The notes: generated by a model from the sequence alone, not told the origin. DNA of 64,000 bases from Ferrimonas futtsuensis DSM 18154 (GCF_000422645.1 NZ_KE383896.1:253461-317460), one strand, 5' to 3'. Counted from the first letter of the stretch, positions 9,693 to 18,247 are shown. Program-made: numbers and translations.

Positions 9693-10037
9693 GTGAATCC
9701 ACATCTGTTCTTCAAACTGCTCAGTGATGAAACCCGGCTGCGCTGTGTGCTGCTGCTGGTGCGCAAGGGTGAGTTGTGTGTCTGTGAACTGGTCGAAGCC
9801 CTGAATGAGAGCCAGCCCAAGATCTCCCGCCATCTGGCCAGCCTGCGCAGCCAGGGGTTGTTGCAAGACCGCCGTCAGGGACAGTGGGTCTACTACTCCC
9901 TGAAAGAAGATCTTCCCGAGTGGCTCAGTCCACTGCTGGCTGATCTTGGCCAAGCTCAAAGCCTGGTGGACCTCTACCAGGCCGACAGCGATCGTCTGCA
10001 GGCGATGACCTATCGCCCAGGCCGCTGCAGCAACTGA
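9693..10037 (+). CDS. arsR: ArsR/SmtB-family metal(loid)-responsive repressor
   Basis: Winged-helix repressor (114 residues) closely resembling E. coli-type ArsR, which leaves its operator when arsenite or antimonite binds. The motif GELCVCELVEAL holds the paired cysteines of the metalloid site at the start of the recognition region, followed by NESQPKISRHLASLRSQGLL (helix-turn-helix) and GQWVYYSL (wing). The GTG at 9693 is preferred because GAGG lies 5 bases upstream and the protein then starts like the family (VNPHLFFKLLSDETRLR); an earlier GTG at 9651 has no ribosome site. No arsenic transporter or reductase lies nearby. Confidence 0.85.
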   Translation: MNPHLFFKLLSDETRLRCVLLLVRKGELCVCELVEALNESQPKISRHLASLRSQGLLQDRRQGQWVYYSLKEDLPEWLSPLLADLGQAQSLVDLYQADSDRLQAMTYRPGRCSN

Positions 10038-10805
10038 TCAGCGCCCTCGCAGCTTAAGGAACAGCACCAGGTAGAGGGTGGCGGCAACAAAGGAAACCAG
10101 GGTACCCAGTGCCACTCCGAGTAAGGGGTAACTCACCCAGACCGACAGGCCATAGACCACCAGACTCCCCACCCCAAAGGGATAGTGCTTAGCCAACACC
10201 GCCACCGGCCGGTTGCCATACTCCAGTTGCAGCAACAGCATCAGTGGGAACAGGGTCACCGGAAATGCCGCCATCACACCGGCCAGACTCTGAGGCAACC
10301 AATGTGCCAGTGCGGTGATCACCACCACGATCAGCGCCGCCAGTAGTGCCCTGCCCCAGATCATCATGGGGCCCGCCTTGACCGCCACAAATTCCGGTTC
10401 CGGCACACGCCGGGTAATGCGTATCGACAACAGCGCCACTCCGGCTGCCACCAAGGCGCCCGCCGCCCCCAGAGGCGGCATCGACTGTGCCAGTAAGGCA
10501 AAGCCCACCAGAGCCAGGATGGCCACCCCCATGGGACGCCAGGCCCTAGGATCGGCCCCCTGGGCACTCAGGGTATAGACCAGACAGTAACCGGTAGTGG
10601 CCGCCAGCCCCAACTGACCATAGAGGGCCGCCTCGGCGGCGAACTGCGGGCCGTGTTCAATGCCGTAGAAGAACAGCACAATGGCGGTGCCCAGAGGGTA
10701 ACCGGAAAGAACACCCGCCAGGCGGGGACCACTGCGTTCAGCAATCCACGCCAGGCCCACCACGGCGAACACCGCCGCCAGTACCTTGGCAACCAACAAC
10801 ATCAT
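10038..10805 (-). CDS. Integral membrane protein with two GlpM/DUF3147-like repeats
   Basis: Hydrophobic protein of about 255 residues of unknown function. It has an internal duplication: the first half carries RLAGVLSGYPLGTAIVLFF and the second SLAGVMAAFPVTLFPLMLL, each in a block of about four membrane segments. From memory both halves resemble E. coli GlpM (109 residues, with an IAGLIPLFPTFALI segment), so this looks like a fused tandem GlpM/DUF3147 unit. The start is uncertain: ATG at 10805 begins the first membrane segment but lacks a clear ribosome site; GTG at 10889 would add 28 residues. Its stop codon abuts that of the ArsR gene with no terminator between. Confidence 0.7.
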   Translation of the reverse strand: MMLLVAKVLAAVFAVVGLAWIAERSGPRLAGVLSGYPLGTAIVLFFYGIEHGPQFAAEAALYGQLGLAATTGYCLVYTLSAQGADPRAWRPMGVAILALVGFALLAQSMPPLGAAGALVAAGVALLSIRITRRVPEPEFVAVKAGPMMIWGRALLAALIVVVITALAHWLPQSLAGVMAAFPVTLFPLMLLLQLEYGNRPVAVLAKHYPFGVGSLVVYGLSVWVSYPLLGVALGTLVSFVAATLYLVLFLKLRGR

Positions 10806-10992
10806 AGGGGCCGAGAAAAAATGGGAAAAGAGGGCGCCAGAATAGCAGACCAGCAAGAAATGCCAAGAAGCAGTTGTGAAACAGATCACATTGATAACAA
10901 TGCAGTTTTATTTTTGGAACTATAGACTGTAGGGAACAACAGACTGCCCCTATCGACCGTAGGGAGCCACGGATTGCCCCTGGAGAGTGCCC

Positions 10993-11403
10993 ATGCACAG
11001 ACTGTACAAATCATTCGGATTACCGACCATCGCCCTGTTTGAACACCTGATTCTGATCATTATTACCCTGGCGACCATGGTGGCCATTGGCCAGGAGGTG
11101 TGGCTGATGATCTCCAACCGCCATGTGGCCCTGGCGGATCTGCTGCTGCTGTTCATCTACCTGGAGGTTCTGGCCATGGTGGCGGTATACGCAGCCGAAG
11201 GGCAACTGCCGGTACGGATGCCCATCTATATCGGCATCGTCGCCCTGGCCCGCTACCTGATCCTGGATATGAAGGCGATGGATGACTGGCGGGTGCTGGC
11301 CATCTCAGCCTCGGCGCTGCTGCTGGCCGCCACCGTGGTGGTGATCAAGGTGGGACAGACCTACTTCAGCACCGAAACCGAACACAACAGAGCACCGAGA
11401 TAG
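10993..11403 (+). CDS. psiE: PsiE-family inner-membrane protein
   Basis: Small membrane protein (136 residues) of the phosphate-starvation-inducible PsiE family, whose biochemical role is unknown. It has four hydrophobic segments, with the conserved LADLLLLFIYLEVLAMV and MPIYIGIVALARYLILD regions. ATG at 10993 is chosen over GTG at 10987 because GGAG lies seven bases upstream. No Pho box was recognised upstream, so phosphate control is not supported here. Confidence 0.85.
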   Translation: MHRLYKSFGLPTIALFEHLILIIITLATMVAIGQEVWLMISNRHVALADLLLLFIYLEVLAMVAVYAAEGQLPVRMPIYIGIVALARYLILDMKAMDDWRVLAISASALLLAATVVVIKVGQTYFSTETEHNRAPR

Positions 11404-11415
11404 GGCCAGACAGAG

Positions 11416-11442
11416 AAAAAGGAGGCCAGGGCCTCCTTTTTC
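11416..11442. terminator. Bidirectional terminator between psiE and yecH
   Basis: Stem AAAAAGGAGGC / GCCTCCTTTTT with a CAGG loop. It has T-runs on both strands and lies between convergent psiE and yecH. Confidence 0.9.
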
Positions 11443-11462
11443 TTTGAATCATCGTCGTAGAA

Positions 11463-11705
11463 TCAGTGGCTGCACATGTTGCCACGGTTCAGCACATAGC
11501 CGTCACCAGAGGGCGCCACCTTGGCCATCTTAACGAAAAAGGTCACAATCTGCTCAATGCTCTGATCGTCCAGACGACAGGTGAAGAACCGGGCCTCGGC
11601 ACCGAACTGCTCAGCAGCCAGGGCCTTGATCTGATCCAGGGTCAGCGGCTCGTTCTGTTCGCCGATAAGGTTGAGAAGTTCGTGGGCATGGATAGACTCG
11701 GACAT
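11463..11705 (-). CDS. yecH: YecH-family probable metal-binding protein (DUF2492)
   Basis: Small cytoplasmic protein (80 residues). The family signature is present: SIHAHELLNL at the N-terminus, ARFFTCRLDDQSIEQIV in the middle and a Cys-x-His tail (NMCSH). These His and Cys residues are thought to bind metal, but no function has been established to my knowledge. It is a single gene convergent with psiE. Confidence 0.85.
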   Translation of the reverse strand: MSESIHAHELLNLIGEQNEPLTLDQIKALAAEQFGAEARFFTCRLDDQSIEQIVTFFVKMAKVAPSGDGYVLNRGNMCSH

Positions 11706-11798
11706 AATGGTTCTCCAGATTTCAGAAGATTCAAATTATATGCATCTTTTAAAAGCACTCTTTGATCTGAATCCGGTTTCCGGCAATTGGGTGCAGCG

Positions 11799-13511
11799 AT
11801 GATCTCCATTGAAGCCCTGCAGCTGATCCTTAACCTGACTCAGCAGATGTCCCTCTACCTGGTGATCGCCTACATCTTCACCAAGACGCCGGTGTTCAAA
11901 CCCCTGGTCACCCTCTCTCATCGCCTGCCGCACAGGCTGATGCTGTACGGCGTGTTCAGCTGTTTCTGCATCCTCGGCACCTATTTCGGTGAACAGACCA
12001 ATGGCGCCATCGCCAACACCCGAGCCATGGGGGCCGTACTCTCCGGCTTGCTGGGTGGCCCCATTACCGGTTTTGCCGTGGGTCTAACCGGAGGCCTGCA
12101 CCGATACAGCCTCGGCGGCTTCACCGATGTCGCCTGTGCCATCTCCACCACCTGTGAAGGCCTGTCCGCCGGCTTGGTGCACGCCTACCTGATTCGTAAG
12201 GGCAAGCTGGAACAGCTGTTTCACCCCGCCCTGGTGGCTCTGGTCGCCCTGTGGGCCGAGGTGTTGCAGATGATCATCATCCTGCTGGTGGCACGCCCCT
12301 TCACCGATGCCTGGCAGCTGGTTCAGGTGATCGCCCCGCCCATGCTGCTGGTCAACAGCGTCGGGGCCGCCATGTTTATGAGCATGCTGCGTGACCAGAG
12401 GGTCATGGTGGAGAAGATGTCCTCGGTGTTCTCCGCCAAGGCACTGAAGATCGCCGAGCGCACCGTCGGAATCCTCAGCCAGGGGTTCAATGCCACCACC
12501 ACCAAACAGGTGGCCCGCATCGTCTATGAGGAGACCCAGGTGGGCGCGGTGGCGATCACCGACAGGGAGAAGCTGCTGGCCTTTATCGGCATCGGTTCCG
12601 ACCACCACCTGCCCAACACCCCCATCTCCTCGGAGATCACCATGGAGGCGATTCGCAGCGATCGGGTGATGTACGCCGATGGCCTGCAGCTCAAGTATCA
12701 CTGCTCCGTCTCCAAAAACTGCCCCCTGGGTTCCAGCCTGGTGATCCCGCTGCGGGGCGAGAACGAAGTGATCGGCACCATCAAGCTCTACGAAGCCAAG
12801 AACAAGCTGTTCCTCAACATCAACCGCACCCTGGGAGAGGGGATCGCCAAACTGCTCTCCAACCAGATCCTCCACGGCCGTTACCAACACCAAAGCAACC
12901 TGCTGACCCAGGCGGAGCTGAAACTGTTGCAGGCCCAGGTGAACCCCCACTTCCTGTTTAACGCCCTCAATACGGTGGCGGCGGTCACCCGCATCGACTC
13001 CAACCGGGCCCGAGAGCTGATTCAGAACCTTGCCACCTTCCTGCGCGGCAACCTTAAGCGAGGCACCGGGGTGGTGACTCTCAAGGATGAGCTGGAGCAT
13101 ATCGATGCCTACCTGGAGGTGGAGAAGGCCCGTTTCGGCGACCGGCTCTCCATCCACCGGGAGATTGAACACAATGTCCTGCATCTCAGGTTGCCGACCT
13201 TCACCCTGCAGCCCCTGGTAGAGAATGCGGTGAAACACGGTATCGCCAACCTGTTCGAACCGGGTAGAATTGAGATTGGCGCGCACCAGGCGGGGGATCA
13301 GCTGATCCTCACCGTAGAGGACAACGCCGGCGCCTACAAAGAGAATCCCAACAGCAGCGGGCTGGGGATGAATCTGGTGGATAAACGAATAAAAGCACAA
13401 TATGGACAACAGTTTGGCATCAGTGTTCAGTGTCGCCCCCAACACTATACTAAGGTGACCGTGACCCTGCCTGCCGTGGAACACAGTGATGATTACCACC
13501 CTGCTGATTGA
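11799..13511 (+). CDS. btsS: LytS-type sensor histidine kinase of the BtsS (YehU) family
   Basis: Inner-membrane kinase (570 residues). Residues 1-200 form a 5TM-LYT sensor domain (LLGGPITGFAVGLTGGLHRY and following helices), then a GAF-like domain around 230-360 with KYHCSVSKNCPLGSS, then the HisKA_7TM-type kinase with QAQVNPHFLFNALNTVAAV (phospho-His 384) and an ATPase domain (PLVENAVKHGI, SSGLGMNLV). In E. coli BtsS senses extracellular pyruvate. The ATG at 11799 is preferred over an upstream TTG. It overlaps btsR by 23 bases, so the pair is translated together. Confidence 0.9.
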   Translation: MISIEALQLILNLTQQMSLYLVIAYIFTKTPVFKPLVTLSHRLPHRLMLYGVFSCFCILGTYFGEQTNGAIANTRAMGAVLSGLLGGPITGFAVGLTGGLHRYSLGGFTDVACAISTTCEGLSAGLVHAYLIRKGKLEQLFHPALVALVALWAEVLQMIIILLVARPFTDAWQLVQVIAPPMLLVNSVGAAMFMSMLRDQRVMVEKMSSVFSAKALKIAERTVGILSQGFNATTTKQVARIVYEETQVGAVAITDREKLLAFIGIGSDHHLPNTPISSEITMEAIRSDRVMYADGLQLKYHCSVSKNCPLGSSLVIPLRGENEVIGTIKLYEAKNKLFLNINRTLGEGIAKLLSNQILHGRYQHQSNLLTQAELKLLQAQVNPHFLFNALNTVAAVTRIDSNRARELIQNLATFLRGNLKRGTGVVTLKDELEHIDAYLEVEKARFGDRLSIHREIEHNVLHLRLPTFTLQPLVENAVKHGIANLFEPGRIEIGAHQAGDQLILTVEDNAGAYKENPNSSGLGMNLVDKRIKAQYGQQFGISVQCRPQHYTKVTVTLPAVEHSDDYHPAD

Positions 13512-14202
13512 TGATGAACCCCTGGCCCGGGAGGAACTGGCCACCCTGCTGGCCCACTATCCGGACATACAGATCCTGGACCAGTGCGCCAACGCGGTGG
13601 AAGGGATCGCCGCCATCCACAAACATAAGCCGGACCTGGTGTTCCTGGATATCTCCATGCCCAAGATCAGCGGTATGGAGATGCTGGCGATGCTGGATCC
13701 GGACAATACCCCCAAAGTGGTGTTCGTCACCGCCTACGACGAATACGCGGTCAAGGCGTTCGAGAACAACGCCTTCGACTACCTGCTCAAACCCATAGAG
13801 ACCGAGCGCCTGGAGAAGTGCCTGGAGCGGGTACGCCGGGCTCAGGAGCCCCAGGATCTCAGTGCCATGATGCCGGAGCAACTCACCCTGGTGCCCTGTT
13901 ACACAGGTTCCATCCTCAAGGTACTCAAGGTGGAGGAGGTGGAGTTCGCCTTTTCCGATCTGGGGGGCGTGCACGTGGCCAGCACCGACGAAGTGATCCA
14001 CACCCAACTGACCCTGAAGGTATTGGAGAGTCGCACCCCTCTGCTGCGCTGCCATCGCCAGTACCTCATCCACCCCACCGCCATCGCCGAGATCGAAATT
14101 CAGGAGGGAGGTAACGGCGAGATTCACACCCGGGGAGGGCGGACCATTCCGGTAAGCCGGCGCTACCTCAAAGCACTAAAACAGACGCTGGGCTTTCAAT
14201 AG
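13489..14202 (+). CDS. btsR: LytTR response regulator of the BtsR (YehT) family
   Basis: Response regulator (237 residues) partnered with the overlapping kinase. The receiver domain has the acidic pair in LLIDDEPLARE, phospho-acceptor D54 (LVFLDISMPK) and K in YLLKPIE; the C-terminal LytTR DNA-binding domain runs from about 135 and ends CHRQYLIHPTAIAEI...GRTIPVSRRYLKAL. Similarity to E. coli BtsR is strong over the full length. The likely target is the CstA-family gene 700 bases downstream, whose promoter has matching direct repeats (14829-14876). Confidence 0.92.
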   Translation: MITTLLIDDEPLAREELATLLAHYPDIQILDQCANAVEGIAAIHKHKPDLVFLDISMPKISGMEMLAMLDPDNTPKVVFVTAYDEYAVKAFENNAFDYLLKPIETERLEKCLERVRRAQEPQDLSAMMPEQLTLVPCYTGSILKVLKVEEVEFAFSDLGGVHVASTDEVIHTQLTLKVLESRTPLLRCHRQYLIHPTAIAEIEIQEGGNGEIHTRGGRTIPVSRRYLKALKQTLGFQ

Positions 14203-14293
14203 TTGTGATTTATTAGGCACCTTTACAGATCAGTCACTACACTTATTTTAGCCGCCGACACGGCACGACTGACTGGCAAAACGAGGTGTCCTC

Positions 14294-14587
14294 ATGTCCC
14301 TGACCAAAGCCGAGCTGACGCAGAATCTGATCACCAACCTGAACCTGTCCACCAACGACGCCAAAAACCTGGTGGATGCCTTCTTCGAGGAGATCCGAAC
14401 CTGCCTTGAAAACGGCGAAGAGGTAAAGCTGAGCGGGTTTGGCGTATTTCACCTAAGAGACAAGAGCCCTCGTCCCGGACGCAACCCCAAGACCGGTGAA
14501 GAGCACGAGATCTCCGGGCGGCGGGTGGTCACCTTTGCCGCCGGCGGCAAGCTCAAGGGGCGGGTTGCCACCCTCAAGGCAGAGTAA
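14294..14587 (+). CDS. Integration host factor alpha-like DNA-bending protein
   Basis: Protein of 97 residues in the HU/IHF family. [11 protein letters not shown] at the start, [14 protein letters not shown], the arm motif [11 protein letters not shown] and [16 protein letters not shown] are typical of the IHF alpha subunit rather than HU. The bacterial ihfA normally follows pheT; here the gene stands alone between btsR and the CstA gene, so it could be a second copy. Compared with E. coli IhfA it has GKLKGRV in place of QKLKSRV near the C-terminus. A GAGGTGTCC-type site precedes the ATG. Family certain, subunit assignment likely, paralogue status inferred. Confidence 0.85.
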   Translation: MSLTKAELTQNLITNLNLSTNDAKNLVDAFFEEIRTCLENGEEVKLSGFGVFHLRDKSPRPGRNPKTGEEHEISGRRVVTFAAGGKLKGRVATLKAE

Positions 14588-14763
14588 CCCCACCAGCCTG
14601 ATCATGGTTGCGGACCTGACTGGCCCCACTCTGCGGTGTGGGGCTCGCGGTTCTTGCCACCGTCAACGGTTGCCCCACGTCAACACAGGAAAGGATTCTC
14701 CTGCGCGCCGGGCTGAGCACAGTCTTAGTCGCTGGCTAAGAGGCGGGTCGCTCCCCCAGAGCC

Positions 14764-14779
14764 CATGACCTTGATCACA
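14764..14779 (+). promoter_or_regulatory. CRP-binding site candidate
   Basis: CATGACCTTGATCACA matches the CRP consensus TGTGATCTAGATCACA at 12 of 16 positions, with a perfect right half. It lies about 130 bases upstream of the presumed transcription start of the CstA-family gene; the CstA-family genes of E. coli are known CRP targets. Confidence 0.55.
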
Positions 14780-14826
14780 CTCTCATCACATCTCCATTAC
14801 CTCTCTTTTCCGTTAACCGGTCATAT

Positions 14827-14896
14827 CGACCGCTTAACTGCGCTGACGACCGCTTAACCAATCCTCTCACCGACTAGAAATTCAGTTCAGTAAAAT
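14827..14896 (+). promoter_or_regulatory. BtsR-like direct repeats and promoter of the CstA-family gene
   Basis: CGACCGCTTAAC occurs twice, at 14827-14838 and 14847-14858, exactly 20 bases apart. A third weaker copy (ACCGACTA) begins at 14869, again 20 bases on. E. coli BtsR is reported to bind direct repeats of ACC(G/A)CT(C/T)A about two helical turns apart upstream of btsT. TAAAAT at 14891-14896 is a good -10, and there is no good -35 because that position falls in the third repeat, as expected for an activator-dependent promoter. Confidence 0.75.
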
Positions 14897-14925
14897 GGAA
14901 CCACTCAAAAAGAGGGGATGAAAAA

Positions 14926-16374
14926 ATGACTTGGTTTCTACTAGCTGTTGGCCTGCTCATAGGCGGCTATTTTATCTACGGCGCATTCGTCGAAAAGGTG
15001 TTCGGCATTAAGCCCGAGCGCACCACTCCTGCTCACACCCTGACCGATGGCGTGGACTATGTTCCCATGTCCAAGCGCAAGGTCTACCTGGTTCAGCTGC
15101 TGAACATCGCCGGTGTTGGCCCCATCTTCGGCCCGATTCTCGGTGCCATGTACGGCCCCGCGGCCATGGTATGGATCGTCATCGGCTGTATCTTTGCCGG
15201 TGCGGTACACGACTACTTCTCTGGCATGCTCTCCGTACGTAACGGCGGAGCCTCCGTGCCCAACCTGGCCGGTCGCTACCTGGGCAAGAACGCCAAGCAC
15301 TTCATGAACATCTTCGCCCTGGTGCTGCTGATTCTGGTGGGTGTGGTGTTTGTATCTGCCCCTGCGGGCCTGCTGGTGAAGCTGAGCGGCTGGGATAAGA
15401 CTCTGCTGCTGGCCATCATCTTCGGTTACTACCTGATCGCCACCCTGGTTCCCGTTGACAAGATCATCGGCCGCCTCTACCCCTTCTTCGGCGCCCTGCT
15501 GCTGTTCATGTCTGTTGGCCTGACCATCGCCATCATGGTCTCTGCTGACCACTCCATGCTGCCTGGCGTGACCGCTGGCGACCTGCTGACCAACCTGAAC
15601 CCTGCTGACAAGCCCATCTGGCCAGCCCTGTTCATCACCATTGCCTGTGGCGCCATCTCCGGCTTCCACGCCACTCAGTCTCCTCTGATGGCCCGCTGCA
15701 TGGAAAACGAGAAGAACGGTCGCTTTGTCTTCTACGGAGCCATGATTGGCGAAGGCATCATCGCCCTGATCTGGTGTGCCCTGGCCCTCTCCTTCTTCCA
15801 CGGTGTTGAAGGCCTGCAGGCTGCCCTGGCCAACGGTGGTCCCTCCAACGTGGTCTTCGAAGCCTCTACCGGTCTGTTGGGTGCCCTGGGTGGCGTGCTG
15901 GCTATCCTGGGTGTGGTGGTACTGCCCATCACCTCCGGTGACACCGCGTTCCGCTCTGCCCGTCTGATTCTGGCCGAGTTCATCAAACTGCCTCAGAAAC
16001 AACTACCCAAGCGTCTGATGATTGCTGTGCCACTGTTTGCCATCGGTGCCATCCTCACTCAGGTCGACTTCGGTGTAATCTGGCGTTACTTCGGCTTCGC
16101 CAACCAGTCTACCGCTGTCATCATGCTGTGGACCGCGACGGCTTACCTGGCCCGTGCCAACCGTCTGCACTGGATCTGCACCGTACCGGCCACCTTCATG
16201 ACTACCGTGGTAATCACCTTCATCCTGAACAACCCCACCCTGGGCTTCGGTCTCTCCATGACCGTCTCCACCGCCGCAGGTGTGGTGCTGGCCCTGGTGA
16301 TTGCTGGCCTGGTGGTAGGCGTCATTGGCAAGAAGCCTCTGCCTGCCGACATCGAGTCTCTGGAATCTGCCTGA
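14926..16374 (+). CDS. CstA-family transporter (short form), probable BtsR target
   Basis: Polytopic membrane protein (482 residues, about a dozen helices) of the carbon-starvation CstA family, whose E. coli members CstA and BtsT carry peptides or pyruvate. Family motifs include LNIAGVGPIFGPILGAMYGP, GAVHDYFSGMLSVRNGGAS, ISGFHATQSPLMARCMENE and LPITSGDTAFRSARL. E. coli CstA and BtsT are about 700 residues, so this is the shorter subfamily lacking the C-terminal part. Adjacent BtsSR genes and the repeats in its promoter suggest pyruvate-responsive uptake; the substrate itself cannot be read from sequence. Confidence 0.88.
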   Translation: MTWFLLAVGLLIGGYFIYGAFVEKVFGIKPERTTPAHTLTDGVDYVPMSKRKVYLVQLLNIAGVGPIFGPILGAMYGPAAMVWIVIGCIFAGAVHDYFSGMLSVRNGGASVPNLAGRYLGKNAKHFMNIFALVLLILVGVVFVSAPAGLLVKLSGWDKTLLLAIIFGYYLIATLVPVDKIIGRLYPFFGALLLFMSVGLTIAIMVSADHSMLPGVTAGDLLTNLNPADKPIWPALFITIACGAISGFHATQSPLMARCMENEKNGRFVFYGAMIGEGIIALIWCALALSFFHGVEGLQAALANGGPSNVVFEASTGLLGALGGVLAILGVVVLPITSGDTAFRSARLILAEFIKLPQKQLPKRLMIAVPLFAIGAILTQVDFGVIWRYFGFANQSTAVIMLWTATAYLARANRLHWICTVPATFMTTVVITFILNNPTLGFGLSMTVSTAAGVVLALVIAGLVVGVIGKKPLPADIESLESA

Positions 16375-16395
16375 GACACACGCCGATTCTAAGCT

Positions 16396-16421
16396 AAAGG
16401 GTCCCTCGGGACCCTTTTTTT
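16396..16421 (+). terminator. Rho-independent terminator of the CstA-family gene
   Basis: Stem AAAGGGTCC / GGGACCCTTT with a short loop, followed by TTTTT, 22 bases after the stop. Confidence 0.92.
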
Positions 16422-16557
16422 ATGGGCTTGCATCACCGCCTGTCTGACAGTATGGTGAGCGCCCGAACACCAGGGAGCACGAAGATCTCACGATCTCATC
16501 GGCTCACACTGTCATCCGAAAACAACGGCCCTAACCCAGCAGTATGAGAGCAGCAGC

Positions 16558-17214
16558 ATGAAACCCATGGATTACCAGCCACCCACCGACCCCTTTCTGG
16601 TCATCCTTCATCAGGACAGAGACATCCTGGTGGTGGATAAGCCCAGCGGACTGCTGTCGGTGCCGGGGCGGGATCCGGCCCACCATGACTCCAGCTATGC
16701 CCGGGTGCTGAGCCAACACCCCCAGGCCCAGGTGGTGCACCGGCTGGATATGGATACCTCGGGCGTGATGGTGTTTGCCCTCAATAAGGAGGCCGAGCGG
16801 GAGCTCAAGCGTCAGTTCCGCGACCGGGAGACCAGTAAGACCTACCACGCCCGGGTGTGGGGCACTCCGCCCACCCAGGGCGAAGTGGATCTGCCGCTGA
16901 TCTGCGACTGGCCCAACCGTCCCAAGCAGATGGTGTGCCATCTGCAGGGCAAGCCTTCCCAGACCCTGTATAAAGTGATCAACCAAAGTGATGACAGCGC
17001 CCTGGTGGAACTGACCCCCATCACCGGTCGCTCGCACCAGCTCAGGGTGCACATGCTGGCCCTGGGTCACCCTATTTGTGGCGACCGTTTCTATGCAGAG
17101 GGCGATGCCCTGAATAAAGCAGACCGGCTGCAGCTGCACGCCAGCCGCCTGACCATCAATCACCCCGACAGCAATACACCGATGACCTTCGAAGCCCCTC
17201 TCCCCTTCGACTGA
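16558..17214 (+). CDS. rluA: Dual-specificity 23S rRNA/tRNA pseudouridine synthase RluA
   Basis: Converts U746 of 23S rRNA and U32 of several tRNAs to pseudouridine. The protein (218 residues) is nearly colinear with E. coli RluA (219): VVDKPSGLLSVPGR, HRLDMDTSGV with catalytic D64, LPLICDWPNRPKQ and ITGRSHQLRVHMLALGHPI. ATG at 16567 (residue 4) is an alternative start. Single-gene unit ending at a terminator shared with asnA. Confidence 0.95.
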   Translation: MKPMDYQPPTDPFLVILHQDRDILVVDKPSGLLSVPGRDPAHHDSSYARVLSQHPQAQVVHRLDMDTSGVMVFALNKEAERELKRQFRDRETSKTYHARVWGTPPTQGEVDLPLICDWPNRPKQMVCHLQGKPSQTLYKVINQSDDSALVELTPITGRSHQLRVHMLALGHPICGDRFYAEGDALNKADRLQLHASRLTINHPDSNTPMTFEAPLPFD

Positions 17215-17226
17215 TCCGCAACCATG

Positions 17227-17252
17227 AAAAAGGGGCCGCCCGGGCCCCTTTT
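17227..17252. terminator. Bidirectional terminator between rluA and asnA
   Basis: GGGGCC / GGCCCC stem flanked by A-run and T-run (AAAAA upstream, TTTT downstream), between convergent genes. Confidence 0.88.
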
Positions 17253-17269
17253 GCTTTAGTTTCTCAGCG

Positions 17270-18247
17270 TTACAAATGGCTGGGGCAGGCCTCCTGCCAC
17301 ACACCGCACTGCACCTGACCGATGTGACTCATCCCCAACAGGAACATGGTCAGCCGCGATTGGCCGATGCCGCCGCCTATGGTCTGGGGTAGCTCGCCCG
17401 CCAACAAAGCCTTATGCCAGGGCTGCTCCAGCTCCTGAGCCTTGTCCGCCAGCTGCATCTGTCTGGCCAGTGCTTCAGCATCCACCCGAATCCCCATGGA
17501 GGAGAGTTCGAAGGCGTCCTCCAGCACCGGGTTCCACACCAGGATATCGCCGTTGAGCCCCTTGCCCAGCTCAGACTCGCTGCTCCAGTCATCGTAGTCG
17601 GGGGCACGGCAGTCATGAGCCTGACCATCGCCCAGCTCGGCGCCGATGCCGATCAGGAACACCGCTCCTTTCTCCCGGCAGATCTGCTTTTCCCGCTCCT
17701 TGGCACAGAGGTCTGGGAAGCGGCTGCGCAGCGCTTCGGCATGAACGAAGCTGATGGTTTCAGGCAGGATGGCAGGCAAGCCGAAGCGCGCAGCCACCGC
17801 CGCCTCAGTATCACGCAAAGCCTGGTAGATCGCCTCCACCCGGGTGGTCAGCCCCTCCAGGGTACGCTCACCGCCACCCAAGACCTGCTCCCAGTCCCAT
17901 TGATCCACAAACACCGAGTGCTTGGGTCCCAGGGTATCCTCATCAGGGCGCAGCGCCTTCATCTGTGCCACGACGCCTTCGCCGGCGCCGAAACCATAAC
18001 GCCCCAGAGTTGCCCGCTTCCATTTTGCCAGGGAGTGCACTACCTCGAAGCCGCGCTCCGGCATGGCTTTAACCTGGACCTGCACCGCTTTTTCATGGCC
18101 AGACAGCCCATCCTGCAGGCCGCTGCCCACTTCGGACAGCAGCGGTGCCTGCACCTCCAGAAGATTGAGGCGACGACTCAGCTGCTGACCAAAGGTCTCT
18201 TTCACAAAGGCGATCTGTTGCTGGGTCTCGATGTAGCTGTGTTTCAT
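17270..18247 (-). CDS. asnA: Aspartate-ammonia ligase AsnA
   Basis: ATP-dependent, ammonia-using asparagine synthetase (325 residues) related to class II tRNA synthetases. Start at 18247 gives [16 protein letters not shown], the family N-terminus, with a GAGGA site; the frame continues 22 codons upstream without homology. Recognisable motifs are [30 protein letters not shown] and [18 protein letters not shown]. It is divergent from asnC, its regulator in E. coli. Confidence 0.96.
   Translation of the reverse strand: MKHSYIETQQQIAFVKETFGQQLSRRLNLLEVQAPLLSEVGSGLQDGLSGHEKAVQVQVKAMPERGFEVVHSLAKWKRATLGRYGFGAGEGVVAQMKALRPDEDTLGPKHSVFVDQWDWEQVLGGGERTLEGLTTRVEAIYQALRDTEAAVAARFGLPAILPETISFVHAEALRSRFPDLCAKEREKQICREKGAVFLIGIGAELGDGQAHDCRAPDYDDWSSESELGKGLNGDILVWNPVLEDAFELSSMGIRVDAEALARQMQLADKAQELEQPWHKALLAGELPQTIGGGIGQSRLTMFLLGMSHIGQVQCGVWQEACPSHL

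Larger units (their letters stand above)
14588..14925 (+). promoter_or_regulatory. CstA-family gene regulatory region
   Basis: This 338-base stretch has no gene. It begins with a GC-rich hairpin (GCCCCAC / GTGGGGC, 14620s-14640s) without a T-run, which may end the IHF-like transcript weakly. A CRP-like site, BtsR-like direct repeats and a -10 element are listed separately. An AGAGGGG ribosome site (14911-14917) precedes the ATG. Confidence 0.7.

Noticed and set aside
14496-14768. 90-residue open frame after the IHF-like gene
   Set aside because: It begins inside the IHF-like gene in another frame, has no ribosome site and encodes low-complexity Arg/Ser/Pro sequence.
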